Position numbers and translations under genes: made by a program. 14,080 nucleotides of DNA from Bacteroidota bacterium (GTDB lineage Bacteria; Bacteroidota; Ignavibacteria; UBA10030), in contig DOWV01000025.1 of assembly GCA_003519375.1 (NCBI GenBank), positions 6,222 through 20,301 on the forward strand, given 5' to 3'. Shown here piece by piece: positions 1 through 6,300 of the stretch (the stretch's first letter is position 1; each line of letters starts with the position of its first letter). Under the pieces are notes generated by a model. That model searched no databases. It saw nothing but the letters and a program-made list of their open reading frames with translations, and was not told the DNA's origin.

Positions 1-21
1 TGTGGTGAATATACCAAAAAA

Positions 22-55
22 GCCGGAGGAATCAACCGATGCGCGGCGCTCCGGC
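22..55. other. Inverted repeat upstream of the first gene
   Basis: A perfect 7-bp inverted repeat, GCCGGAG at 22-28 and CTCCGGC at 49-55, encloses a 20-nt loop. It lies about 80 bp before the first complete gene. No T-run follows on either side, so it is not a convincing intrinsic terminator. It could be the 3' end structure of a gene lying before the window or a chance repeat. No coding region is supported in bases 1-132. Confidence 0.25.
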
Positions 56-132
56 ATGACGCAGCGCATTGCTTTTCAACGTGGAAATGGATAGTTTGGC
101 ACGCACATGCACCATCACGACGTGGAGATACC

Positions 133-1335
133 ATGATCACGAAGAAAAATCCCTCCGGTGATTCTGTAAAGGAACTTGTGGCCCGCCACCTTCGCGCCGC
201 AGATATTCTTGTGAAGGAAGGGAGTCTGGCGGAGGCGGTCGTCCAGGTCGAACGGGCGCTGGAGATTGATCCAAAGAACTACTATGCGCGCTCGTTTCTT
301 GATCGCATACGGATTCAACAGAGCAAGGCGCCAAAAACACCTGCAACTCCTGAACCCTCGAAGCCTTCGATGGAAGATCGGAAGATCGAGCAAATCAGCC
401 TTCTCTTGAGAACCGCTGATCAGCTCCTGGTAGCCAAGAACTACAAGCTGGCACGTCAACAGGTGGACAAGGTCTTTGCCATCGATCCGCAAAACTACTA
501 TGCAAAAACATATGCCGAGCGAATTGCGAAGCTCTCGGAAAAGGAACCGAAGGAGAGCTCTCCATCCCCTGCGAGCGTTTCACCGCCTGAGGCGCGGAAA
601 CCCCAACTGCCCCAGCCGGAGATCGACGCGCCACGATGGACCCCCGGAGAGCGGGCGAGTGTGGCGATGTACCGTGAACTGCTGAAGGAAATGTGGTTCG
701 ACGGAAAGATCTCGGATGGAGAAAGGAAAGAGCTCAAGAAAGTCCGGGACCTCTTCAAGATCACAGATGAAGAAGCCAACGAGCTTGAAAAGCAGGTTCA
801 GATTGATGCCTATGTCGAAGCGCTCCGCATCGCCTGGAGGGACGGCGCGATCACGCAGAGTGAAAACGACGTGCTTGTGATGATGCGCGAGAAATTCAAC
901 ATCAGCATGGAGGAACACCTGAGCGCGGAGGCGAAAATTCTCTGGGCGAAAAATGCCCCGCGTGCGAAATCAATTCTCCTTGCAGATGACGAACCAACTC
1001 TGCTTCTCACGCTGGCGACGAAGCTCCGAGGCCACGGATACGAAGTGCTGACGGCCGAGAGCGTCGAGAAAGCGCTCGAACTCCTCCAGCAGTCAACGCC
1101 CGCCATCATCGTCTCGGATCTTCTCTTTGGCGAAGCTCATCTGACGGGAATAGAATTCTATCAGCGTGTCCGCAATGATGCCAGGCTTCAGAATGTGCCC
1201 TTCTTGCTGATGAGCGGGATCAGTGACGAGTTTGTCGTGCGGGCGGGAATGAGACTCGGCGTGGACAGCTTTATTCAGAAACCGTTTGACCTGGAATTGC
1301 TGCTGGCAACGATCGAAGGAAAACTCAAGTCCTAG
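133..1335 (+). CDS. TPR-like / TerB-like / response-regulator receiver fusion protein
   Basis: This 400-residue protein has no predicted signal peptide, so it is probably cytoplasmic. Residues 17-63 and 90-136 are two similar TPR-like units, each ending in IDP-(K/Q)-NYYA plus a helix. A Pro-rich linker covers about 137-170. Residues 175-270 form a duplicated TerB-like helical domain: W-F-DG-K-I-x3-E near 188-197 and W-R-DG-A-I-x3-E near 235-244. Residues 279-400 are a receiver domain with acidic pocket D285/D286, phospho-acceptor D329, switch S361 and K383 (in KPF), so phosphorylation is plausible. No DNA-binding or enzymatic output domain follows, so signalling is presumably passed to protein partners through the TPR and TerB parts. 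GGAG at 124-127, 5 nt before the ATG, supports the start. No cognate kinase is nearby. The function is unknown; the domain calls rest on motifs. Confidence 0.85.
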   Translation: MITKKNPSGDSVKELVARHLRAADILVKEGSLAEAVVQVERALEIDPKNYYARSFLDRIRIQQSKAPKTPATPEPSKPSMEDRKIEQISLLLRTADQLLVAKNYKLARQQVDKVFAIDPQNYYAKTYAERIAKLSEKEPKESSPSPASVSPPEARKPQLPQPEIDAPRWTPGERASVAMYRELLKEMWFDGKISDGERKELKKVRDLFKITDEEANELEKQVQIDAYVEALRIAWRDGAITQSENDVLVMMREKFNISMEEHLSAEAKILWAKNAPRAKSILLADDEPTLLLTLATKLRGHGYEVLTAESVEKALELLQQSTPAIIVSDLLFGEAHLTGIEFYQRVRNDARLQNVPFLLMSGISDEFVVRAGMRLGVDSFIQKPFDLELLLATIEGKLKS

Positions 1336-1450
1336 GTGGGGCGAGTGCAACAAATCCGAAATCGTAAAACCGGAACACGAAACAAAACGCTAGCCGCGCC
1401 CCGAGCGAAGCTTCAGCGTTGCTCAGGATGCGGCGTTGATTTGTTGACGA

Positions 1451-1474
1451 GGCCGGGATGAAGTTCGTCCCGCC
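1451..1474. terminator. Weak hairpin between convergent genes
   Basis: In the 144-bp gap between the convergent receiver gene and rdgB, CGGGA (1454-1458) pairs with TCCCG (1468-1472) around a 9-nt loop. Flanking GG/CC can extend the stem with one bulged C. The location suits a shared terminator, but there is no T-tract on either strand, so any intrinsic termination would be weak. The rest of the gap shows nothing recognisable. Confidence 0.25.
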
Positions 1475-1479
1475 ATCTC

Positions 1480-2070
1480 CTAAACCCCTCTCTTCAAGAT
1501 CTCCTTCATCTTCGACAGAGCCTTCGCGCGATGGCTTATCCTGTTCTTCTCCTCTGCTGTAAGTTCTGCGTACGTCCGGGAAAAACCGTCGGGTATGAAA
1601 ATCGGATCGTACCCAAATCCATTCGTTCCCCGCGGTGATTCAGCAAGCACACCGGGACAAATTCCTTCAGCCACCTCTACAGAATTGCCGCGAACCAGCG
1701 TGATGACCGCCCGAAACTGTGCCTTCCTCCTGCGGGGCGGAACCCCGAGCATTTCCCCCAGAAGCTTCTTGTTGTTCCTTTCATCCGTCGTTCCTTCTCC
1801 GGCGTACCGGGCAGAGACCACACCGGGACGCCCGTTCAGATAGAAAACCTCCAGACCGGAATCATCTGCGAGCGCGGGGAGCTTCGTGTGAACGTGGACC
1901 TCGCGGGCCTTCTGAAGCGAGTTTTCCTGAAACGTTGCGCCATCCTCTCTGAGGTCCGGAACACCCGAAACGTCGCCGAGCGTCAAAATGGTGATCGGCA
2001 GATCGGCGAGAATGGTCTTGATTTCCAGGATCTTGTGCCTGTTGCGTGTTGCGAGAACGACGGTGTTCAT
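1480..2070 (-). CDS. rdgB: RdgB/HAM1 family dITP/XTP pyrophosphatase
   Basis: This cytoplasmic house-cleaning enzyme hydrolyses dITP, ITP, XTP and related non-canonical purine triphosphates to the monophosphate and pyrophosphate, keeping deaminated bases out of DNA and RNA. The 196-aa length is typical of the family. Visible motifs are T8-x-N10-x-x-K13 at the N terminus, the metal/base-site DDSGLEV (69-75), GRPGV-x-SARY (80-89), the nucleotide-recognition GFGYDPIF (151-158) and AEL...EKN-x-x-SHR (168-181). The ATG overlaps the TGA of the upstream SemiSWEET gene in an ATGA arrangement, suggesting translational coupling. It is the last gene of the radA-guaD-SemiSWEET-rdgB run and converges on the receiver-fusion gene. 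Its neighbour guaD also deals with purine base deamination. Identification is secure. Confidence 0.96.
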   Translation of the reverse strand: MNTVVLATRNRHKILEIKTILADLPITILTLGDVSGVPDLREDGATFQENSLQKAREVHVHTKLPALADDSGLEVFYLNGRPGVVSARYAGEGTTDERNNKKLLGEMLGVPPRRRKAQFRAVITLVRGNSVEVAEGICPGVLAESPRGTNGFGYDPIFIPDGFSRTYAELTAEEKNRISHRAKALSKMKEILKRGV

Positions 2071-2342
2071 GCAGTCTCTTCGGATGTCTTTCGCGGGAAG
2101 AACTTGTAGAATATGTTGATACCGGCGCCCAGAGTCGTGAGGCAGTTTAGAATGGTGAAGATGGAATCACCGATGCTGACCGCGTACAATGCAAGACTGA
2201 AACTGCCGAGTGCGGAAAGAACAAGGAAGGTGAGATTCACCATGCACCTCCCCTGCTTGATCGTCTCGATCGACTGGGGAATCCAGCACAGCGCGAGGGA
2301 TGTCAACCCGACATAACCGATCCACTGCAGGAGTCCCGGCAT
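2067..2342 (-). CDS. SemiSWEET-type PQ-loop small membrane protein
   Basis: This is a 91-residue protein with three predicted membrane helices (about 7-24, 36-54 and 60-78). It has the signature Pro-Gln pair at P22/Q23 at the end of helix 1, and N66 in helix 3 at the position of the conserved SemiSWEET asparagine. The family consists of triple-helix half-transporters that dimerise and move small sugars across the inner membrane; related PQ-loop and lipid-A-biosynthesis N-terminal-like proteins share the fold, so the substrate is not certain. I chose the ATG at 2342 rather than an in-frame start 33 bp further upstream: it overlaps the guaD stop as TGATG, has AAGGTG about 9 bases upstream, and gives the usual family length. 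Its 3' end overlaps rdgB by 4 bp. Its place between two purine enzymes is unusual for a sugar carrier. Confidence 0.75.
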   Translation of the reverse strand: MPGLLQWIGYVGLTSLALCWIPQSIETIKQGRCMVNLTFLVLSALGSFSLALYAVSIGDSIFTILNCLTTLGAGINIFYKFFPRKTSEETA

Positions 2343-2821
2343 CAGTAAGGCACCTTGTTGGAAGCGGCGCGCCACTCGCGAAAAGCCTCAAAGGCCTCTT
2401 CGCGCAGCAGCTGCTGCATCGGAATCTTGCGCTCGTTGTGAGCAACGGAAAACTCGTCGCAGATGAAACGGTCGTCAAAACCTATCGCCGCAGCATCGTC
2501 GCGGGTGTTGGCAAAGTACACCGATCGCGGACGGGCCCAGTAGATCGCGCCGAGGCACATGGGACATGGCTCGCACGATGTATAGATGTCGCACCCGTCG
2601 AGTTGAAACGATCCAAGGGCCCGGCACGCCTCCCGGATAGCGACAATCTCGGCATGCGCTGTGGGGTCGTTGGTTGAGGTCACCAGATTGGTGCCGCGGG
2701 CAAGGACAATTCCATTCTTGACAACAATGGCGGCAAAAGGACCGCCTTTGCCCTCGCGGACATTCGCCCTGGAAAGGGCAATTGCTTCCCGCATGAATCT
2801 ATCGTGTGGATCGTTGGTCAC
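2342..2821 (-). CDS. guaD: Guanine deaminase, CDA fold (GuaD type)
   Basis: This is a cytoplasmic zinc hydrolase that converts guanine to xanthine and ammonia in purine salvage and catabolism. It belongs to the short cytidine-deaminase-fold GuaD family (156 aa in Bacillus subtilis, 159 aa here), not the amidohydrolase type. Zinc ligands are H56, C86 and C89, with E58 as proton shuttle (HAE and PCPMC motifs). ND-PTAHAE and TSCEPCPMCLGAIYWARP match GuaD more closely than TadA or cytosine deaminases. The family-specific FDD near D117 and the C-terminal domain-swap tyrosine (Y159) are kept. Translation probably starts at GTG 2821, 5 bp after the radA stop; the ATG at 2794 would cut the N-terminal helix. 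No good Shine-Dalgarno is seen for either start. Its TGA overlaps the SemiSWEET ATG. Confidence 0.9.
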   Translation of the reverse strand: MTNDPHDRFMREAIALSRANVREGKGGPFAAIVVKNGIVLARGTNLVTSTNDPTAHAEIVAIREACRALGSFQLDGCDIYTSCEPCPMCLGAIYWARPRSVYFANTRDDAAAIGFDDRFICDEFSVAHNERKIPMQQLLREEAFEAFREWRAASNKVPY

Positions 2822-2826
2822 GGGGA

Positions 2827-4188
2827 TCAGCCAAGAAGTTGTTGAATAGCTTCATTCACACTCTGAACGCCGACGATGTCGATTCCGTCCTGACCTTTGA
2901 TGCCCTTCAGATTATTGTGTGGTATGACGATTCTCTTGAAGCCGAGTTTGGCGGCTTCCTGAATGCGTTTCTCTACGTGGCCGATTGTCCTGATTTCCCC
3001 GCCGAGCCCGATTTCGCCGACCGCGACGGTCGAGGAATCGACCGGAATATCCCGCAGGCTCGAGGCAATCGAAGCGGCAATCCCGAGATCAACCGCAGGC
3101 TCATCGATCTTCACGCCGCCGGCAATGTTCACAAAGACGTCCTGCGTACCGAGATGAAGCCCCACGCGCTTTTCCAGCACGGCCAGCAGCAGCGAGAGCC
3201 TTCGATAGTCGAATCCGGTTGTGTTGCGCTGCGGCATGCCGTAGCTGGTCGGTGTGACAAGCGCCTGCACTTCGATGAGAATCGGTCTTGTTCCTTCAAT
3301 ACTCGACACGACAGTCGATCCGGATGTCCCGTACCGCCGTTCGGACAAAAACGCCTCAGACGGATTCTTTACTTCCTGGAGACCATCCTCATGCATTTCG
3401 AAAATCCCGATTTCGTTGGTGGAGCCGTACCTGTTTTTCAGTGCCCGGAGAATGCGGTATGCGTAATGGGCTTCTCCCTCAAATTGAAGAACGGTGTCGA
3501 CCATATGCTCAATGACTCTCGGGCCGGCAATCACACCTTCTTTGGTGACGTGACCGACGACGAAGATCGGAATTCCCTGTGTCTTTGCCAGGCGAAGCAG
3601 GAGGGCGGTGGACTCCCGCACCTGACTCACGCTTCCGGGGGCGCTTTCCAGCCCGGGCCGGTACATCGTCTGAATGGAATCCACAATGATCAAGTCGGGT
3701 GTGCCCCGTTCAATGACATTGAGAATGAGGTCCAGGTTGGTCTCTGCCAGAAGGAGGATACTCTTCGTCCGTTCGCCGTGGAGTCTTTCTGCGCGCAGCT
3801 TGATCTGCCGGACGGACTCTTCACCTGTAATATAGAGGATGATCTGGCCCTGGAGTTTCAGCGCCATCTGCATCATCAGAGTGGATTTTCCAATGCCTGG
3901 GTCCCCGCCGAGGAGGATGAGCGATCCCGGCACAAGCCCTCCGCCCAGAACGCGGTCGAATTCGTTGATGTTGGTTTTGACGCGGGGGACGTCTTCGGTC
4001 TCAAGATCTTCGAGCGGTACCGGTTCAATGTTCGAGGCCGCACCCGCCGGTTTTTTGGAGACCTTCAGGGGAGTAGAGACCTCCTCAACAAAGGTGTTCC
4101 ATTCGTTGCAGCTCGGGCATTTCCCTACCCAGCGCGGGGAAACATACCCGCACGACTGACAGACGTATTTAGTCTGAATCTTTGTCAT
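2827..4188 (-). CDS. radA: DNA repair protein RadA
   Basis: RadA is a RecA-like, DnaB-type ATPase that drives branch migration in homologous recombination. The protein is 453 aa, full family length. It has an N-terminal C4 zinc finger (C10, C13, C24, C27), Walker A GGDPGIGKST (94-103, Lys101), Walker B LIIVDS (166-171), the RadA signature KNRYGS (251-256) and a C-terminal Lon-protease-like domain of about 170 residues, which is non-proteolytic in this family. I chose the ATG at 4188 because it gives the canonical start just before TKYVCQSCGY. An in-frame TTG at 4206 would add six residues. An AGGA lies only 3 nt before this ATG, so the ribosome site is weak and the choice rests mainly on homology. 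It is first in the run with guaD 5 bp downstream and has a sigma-70-like promoter upstream. Confidence 0.97.
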   Translation of the reverse strand: MTKIQTKYVCQSCGYVSPRWVGKCPSCNEWNTFVEEVSTPLKVSKKPAGAASNIEPVPLEDLETEDVPRVKTNINEFDRVLGGGLVPGSLILLGGDPGIGKSTLMMQMALKLQGQIILYITGEESVRQIKLRAERLHGERTKSILLLAETNLDLILNVIERGTPDLIIVDSIQTMYRPGLESAPGSVSQVRESTALLLRLAKTQGIPIFVVGHVTKEGVIAGPRVIEHMVDTVLQFEGEAHYAYRILRALKNRYGSTNEIGIFEMHEDGLQEVKNPSEAFLSERRYGTSGSTVVSSIEGTRPILIEVQALVTPTSYGMPQRNTTGFDYRRLSLLLAVLEKRVGLHLGTQDVFVNIAGGVKIDEPAVDLGIAASIASSLRDIPVDSSTVAVGEIGLGGEIRTIGHVEKRIQEAAKLGFKRIVIPHNNLKGIKGQDGIDIVGVQSVNEAIQQLLG

Positions 4189-4247
4189 AGATCCTGGTGA
4201 GGTCAAGAGTGCAATTCGTCGCAGAGCAGCACATCAACGCATGAATC

Positions 4248-4276
4248 AATATAGTCACGCGCACGGTGAGATTCAA
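4248..4276 (-). promoter_or_regulatory. Predicted sigma-70 promoter for radA
   Basis: Read on the minus strand, TTGAAT (4276-4271) is followed by a 17-bp spacer and TATATT (4253-4248). That is four and five matches of six to the -35 and -10 consensus at ideal spacing. Transcription would start about 7 bp further, leaving a leader of roughly 50 nt before the radA ATG. It sits between the ybgF terminator and radA, as expected for an independent unit. Confidence 0.6.
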
Positions 4277-4359
4277 TATAACATCGATTTGTCGCGGCGG
4301 ACGTGTTTCCCGGTCAGGGACCTTGCGTCGGTCTGAGTAATTTCCGTCTGACAGATCAT

Positions 4360-4397
4360 GAAAACAAAAAACCCCCGGGAGATTTCGGGGGTTTTTC
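4360..4397 (-). terminator. Intrinsic terminator after the ybgF-like gene
   Basis: An 11-bp perfect stem (AAAAACCCCCG at 4367-4377 with CGGGGGTTTTT at 4386-4396) closes an 8-nt loop. On the minus strand it is followed by a T-rich run interrupted by a single G. It lies about 30 bp past the stop of the YbgF-like gene. The A/T symmetry would also let it work on the plus strand, though no plus-strand gene ends there. Confidence 0.9.
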
Positions 4398-4424
4398 TTG
4401 TGACGTAACCGGATGGGCAATTTT

Positions 4425-5087
4425 CTACAATCGGCCCCAGTGTTCTTTTGCTTTCTGCACGTTGTTGTTCGTTGGATAGTCTTTGACAACCTTTTCAAAC
4501 ATTTCTTTTGCCTTTGCTTTATCTCCCTGGAGTTCGTAGCTGCGTCCGAGCATGAAGTAGGCGTCACCCTTCTTCTCTGAAGTCTTGTATTGCAGCGCGA
4601 CATCAAAGTGCTTTACTGCCTCTGCATACTCCTTCTTTCCGAAATACGACTCACCCATCCAGTAGTGGCAATTGTCGGCCTGGTCCTCTCCAATACCGCC
4701 ATCAAGGAGTGTCTGGAAAATCTTGATTGCGTCATCATAATTCTTTTCTGCAAAGGCCTGTTGTCCGGCTTCATACGTGACTGTGAGAACCGGCTGAGGC
4801 GGTGGAGGCGGAGGAGCTGAGGCTTTTTCGATTTCTGCTCTCAACTTCGCTTCCACGTCTGTCAGGCGTACATTGAGCGTGTTGTTATCCTGCTCTAACT
4901 TGACCAGCTTTTGTTTCAGATTGACGTTTTCTGTCTCCAGCGAATCAATCTTGATCTGTTCACGTGTTGGCTTTGGCGGGACCGCCGGCATTGCCTTTTG
5001 TTCCGTTCTCGTTGCCTCCTCGCTTGAACAGCCGATGAGCGAAAAGAGGAGGATCAAGAACGCGGGAAGGGCGATTCGGGAACTCAT
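4425..5087 (-). CDS. YbgF/CpoB-like lipoprotein, coiled coil plus TPR
   Basis: This 220-aa envelope protein has a lipoprotein signal: a hydrophobic stretch at about 5-19 ending in LIGC, with lipidated Cys20. Residues 41-88 are a heptad-rich coiled coil, then comes a six-proline linker (92-97), then about three TPR units (104-220). This order (coiled coil, linker, C-terminal TPR) is that of YbgF/CpoB, the Tol-Pal partner that coordinates outer-membrane constriction with septal wall synthesis. Here the protein is lipid-anchored, whereas Escherichia coli CpoB is a soluble periplasmic protein. No tol or pal gene lies in the window, so the link to Tol is family inference. GGAGG at 5096-5092, 4 nt before the ATG, fixes the start. 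It has its own likely promoter and a strong terminator, so it is probably monocistronic. Confidence 0.8.
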   Translation of the reverse strand: MSSRIALPAFLILLFSLIGCSSEEATRTEQKAMPAVPPKPTREQIKIDSLETENVNLKQKLVKLEQDNNTLNVRLTDVEAKLRAEIEKASAPPPPPPQPVLTVTYEAGQQAFAEKNYDDAIKIFQTLLDGGIGEDQADNCHYWMGESYFGKKEYAEAVKHFDVALQYKTSEKKGDAYFMLGRSYELQGDKAKAKEMFEKVVKDYPTNNNVQKAKEHWGRL

Positions 5088-5091
5088 AAGG

Positions 5092-5096
5092 CCTCC
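5092..5096 (-). promoter_or_regulatory. Shine-Dalgarno GGAGG of the YbgF-like gene
   Basis: GGAGG lies 4 nt before the ATG at 5087. It is the strongest ribosome binding site in the window. Such sites are unusual in classical Bacteroidia, so this weighs on lineage placement. Confidence 0.7.
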
Positions 5097-5117
5097 AAAC
5101 TATGGCGGTGTTCGTCT

Positions 5118-5148
5118 ATTATAGATAAGAACATTGCAAATGTATCAA
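5118..5148 (-). promoter_or_regulatory. Possible promoter for the YbgF-like gene
   Basis: On the minus strand TTGATA (5148-5143) precedes a perfect TATAAT (5123-5118), but the spacer is 19 bp, longer than the usual 17. Transcription would begin near 5110, giving a leader of about 25 nt that includes the GGAGG site. The -10 box is good; the -35 assignment is doubtful. Confidence 0.45.
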
Positions 5149-5254
5149 ACTGGTCAGTTAAAATCAAGTATTCACATAACAGATATTTGATGGGTTTATT
5201 TAAAGATGAGGTTGAGCGGGCTGTCGAATTCCCCCTAAATCTGGAGAGTGATTC

Positions 5255-6208
5255 TCAGCGCCCGCCTTGTGGTGAGATCGGAGAGATTCTCGATATAGCG
5301 GCCATGTCTGCAATGCGGTTGACGATAAGTTCCACTATCTGGTCCGGAACGCCGTCAACATGCCGGGATTTCAGCCTCATGTCGCAAATTTCATTGACAT
5401 AGTCAACCACGACGAGCATGCCGGACGAAACGCATACAATTTCCGTCGAGAAGAAATCGAGGCCGCACACATCGTGTATTGCAGCGGCGACTTCCCTGAG
5501 CGTATGAAGATTGAACCGTTTCTCTTCATCCGCTGTTAGGACATCGTAGATATGTGTCTGGTCATCCCACCAGCAGAGAACGATGTCGCCAAATGCGAAG
5601 AAAACGCGGAACCAGGCCCTTCGGTTGCTCAATATCACGGGAACGATTTTCTCCTGCAGGAGGTACTTGTCATTCTTGTGGTGTTGACGAGTCTCGATGA
5701 CGTCTTTCAGTGACTCCGCCCCGACGACGACACCGACTCCTCCACCGGTCGTATTTGCCGGTTTAATGATGAAGGGACGGCCAAGGTGTGCAAGCTCTGA
5801 GAGAGAAAGCTCCACCTCACGCTTGTGATTGAAGGGAGAGATGATAATGGTGTAGGGGACGTGAATTCCCCGCGTGAGGAACTCGAGATGCATCGTTGCC
5901 TTGTCGGCAGCTCTTCTCATCAGCTCATAAGGGTTCAACACGCGAGTGACGGTCGAGCCCTTTCGCTGAAAATGCTGGGCGAGCGGAAGAAAACGCTCAT
6001 CTTCATCCGACGCCCGATCCAAGTACAAATTGAACGAGAGGGATCCGTTTCGCAAGCGTTCAAGAGTCTCTGTGAGATTGTGGCGGTCGATCAGATAGGC
6101 AGGGAGAGAACGGGCGGCGGCCGCAGCCTGGATAAGGCTGACAAACTCGCGGTCGTACTCCCAATTCCACGCAACGGCGAGGTCATGTTGCTCAACGGGC
6201 ATTTCCAT
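5255..6208 (-). CDS. ATP-grasp family ligase of unknown substrate
   Basis: This is a 317-aa cytoplasmic protein with the ATP-grasp layout. An N-terminal pre-ATP-grasp region covers about 8-95. K103 and K149 (in FIIKP) fit the two nucleotide-binding lysines. The mobile loop is TTGGGVGV (153-160), Q185-E186 the hinge motif, and E256, D269 and N272 (STEI, then DYVN) the likely magnesium ligands. ATP-grasp enzymes join a carboxylate, through an acylphosphate, to an amine, thiol or other nucleophile. The closest feel is RimK-like or other peptide-ligase members, but nothing in the sequence names the substrate. The start is uncertain: ATG at 6208 or 6202, with no good ribosome site. A weak TTGCAG-17-TATCTT promoter (6245-6217) would put the mRNA start almost at the ATG. 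It is divergent from the TPR operon and 167 bp ahead of the YbgF-like gene. Confidence 0.75.
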   Translation of the reverse strand: MEMPVEQHDLAVAWNWEYDREFVSLIQAAAAARSLPAYLIDRHNLTETLERLRNGSLSFNLYLDRASDEDERFLPLAQHFQRKGSTVTRVLNPYELMRRAADKATMHLEFLTRGIHVPYTIIISPFNHKREVELSLSELAHLGRPFIIKPANTTGGGVGVVVGAESLKDVIETRQHHKNDKYLLQEKIVPVILSNRRAWFRVFFAFGDIVLCWWDDQTHIYDVLTADEEKRFNLHTLREVAAAIHDVCGLDFFSTEIVCVSSGMLVVVDYVNEICDMRLKSRHVDGVPDQIVELIVNRIADMAAISRISPISPQGGR

Positions 6209-6264
6209 ACTTCTACAAGATACTCTCTTTCGCCGGTCTCTGCAAGGCGAACCTGCCCGAATCC

Positions 6265-6293
6265 TTGTTATTCAAAGCCATTATCAATATATT
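6265..6293 (+). promoter_or_regulatory. Predicted promoter of the TPR-DUF4292-EnvC operon
   Basis: TTGTTA (6265-6270), a 17-bp spacer and TATATT (6288-6293) form a good sigma-70-like promoter. The expected transcription start, about 7 bp past the -10 box, falls at 6300-6301, which is the A of the chosen ATG. With no Shine-Dalgarno in sight this predicts a leaderless message. Confidence 0.55.
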
Positions 6294-6300
6294 TTATGAT

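Noticed and set aside
2343..2375. Upstream start for the SemiSWEET gene
   Set aside because: It would overlap guaD by more than 30 bp and add polar residues before helix 1; the TGATG start is better placed.
2342..2821. Reading the deaminase as TadA (tRNA adenosine deaminase)
   Set aside because: The shared HAE/PCPMC motifs fit both, but YWARP, the FDD near residue 117 and the terminal tyrosine follow guanine deaminase.
2806..4200. 464-codon plus-strand open frame opposite radA
   Set aside because: It lies almost wholly antisense to radA, whose zinc finger, Walker and KNRYGS motifs are unmistakable. The antisense product shows no domain logic.
4189..4206. TTG start adding six residues to RadA
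   Set aside because: No ribosome site precedes it and RadA homologs begin just before the first zinc-finger cysteine, which fits the ATG at 4188.
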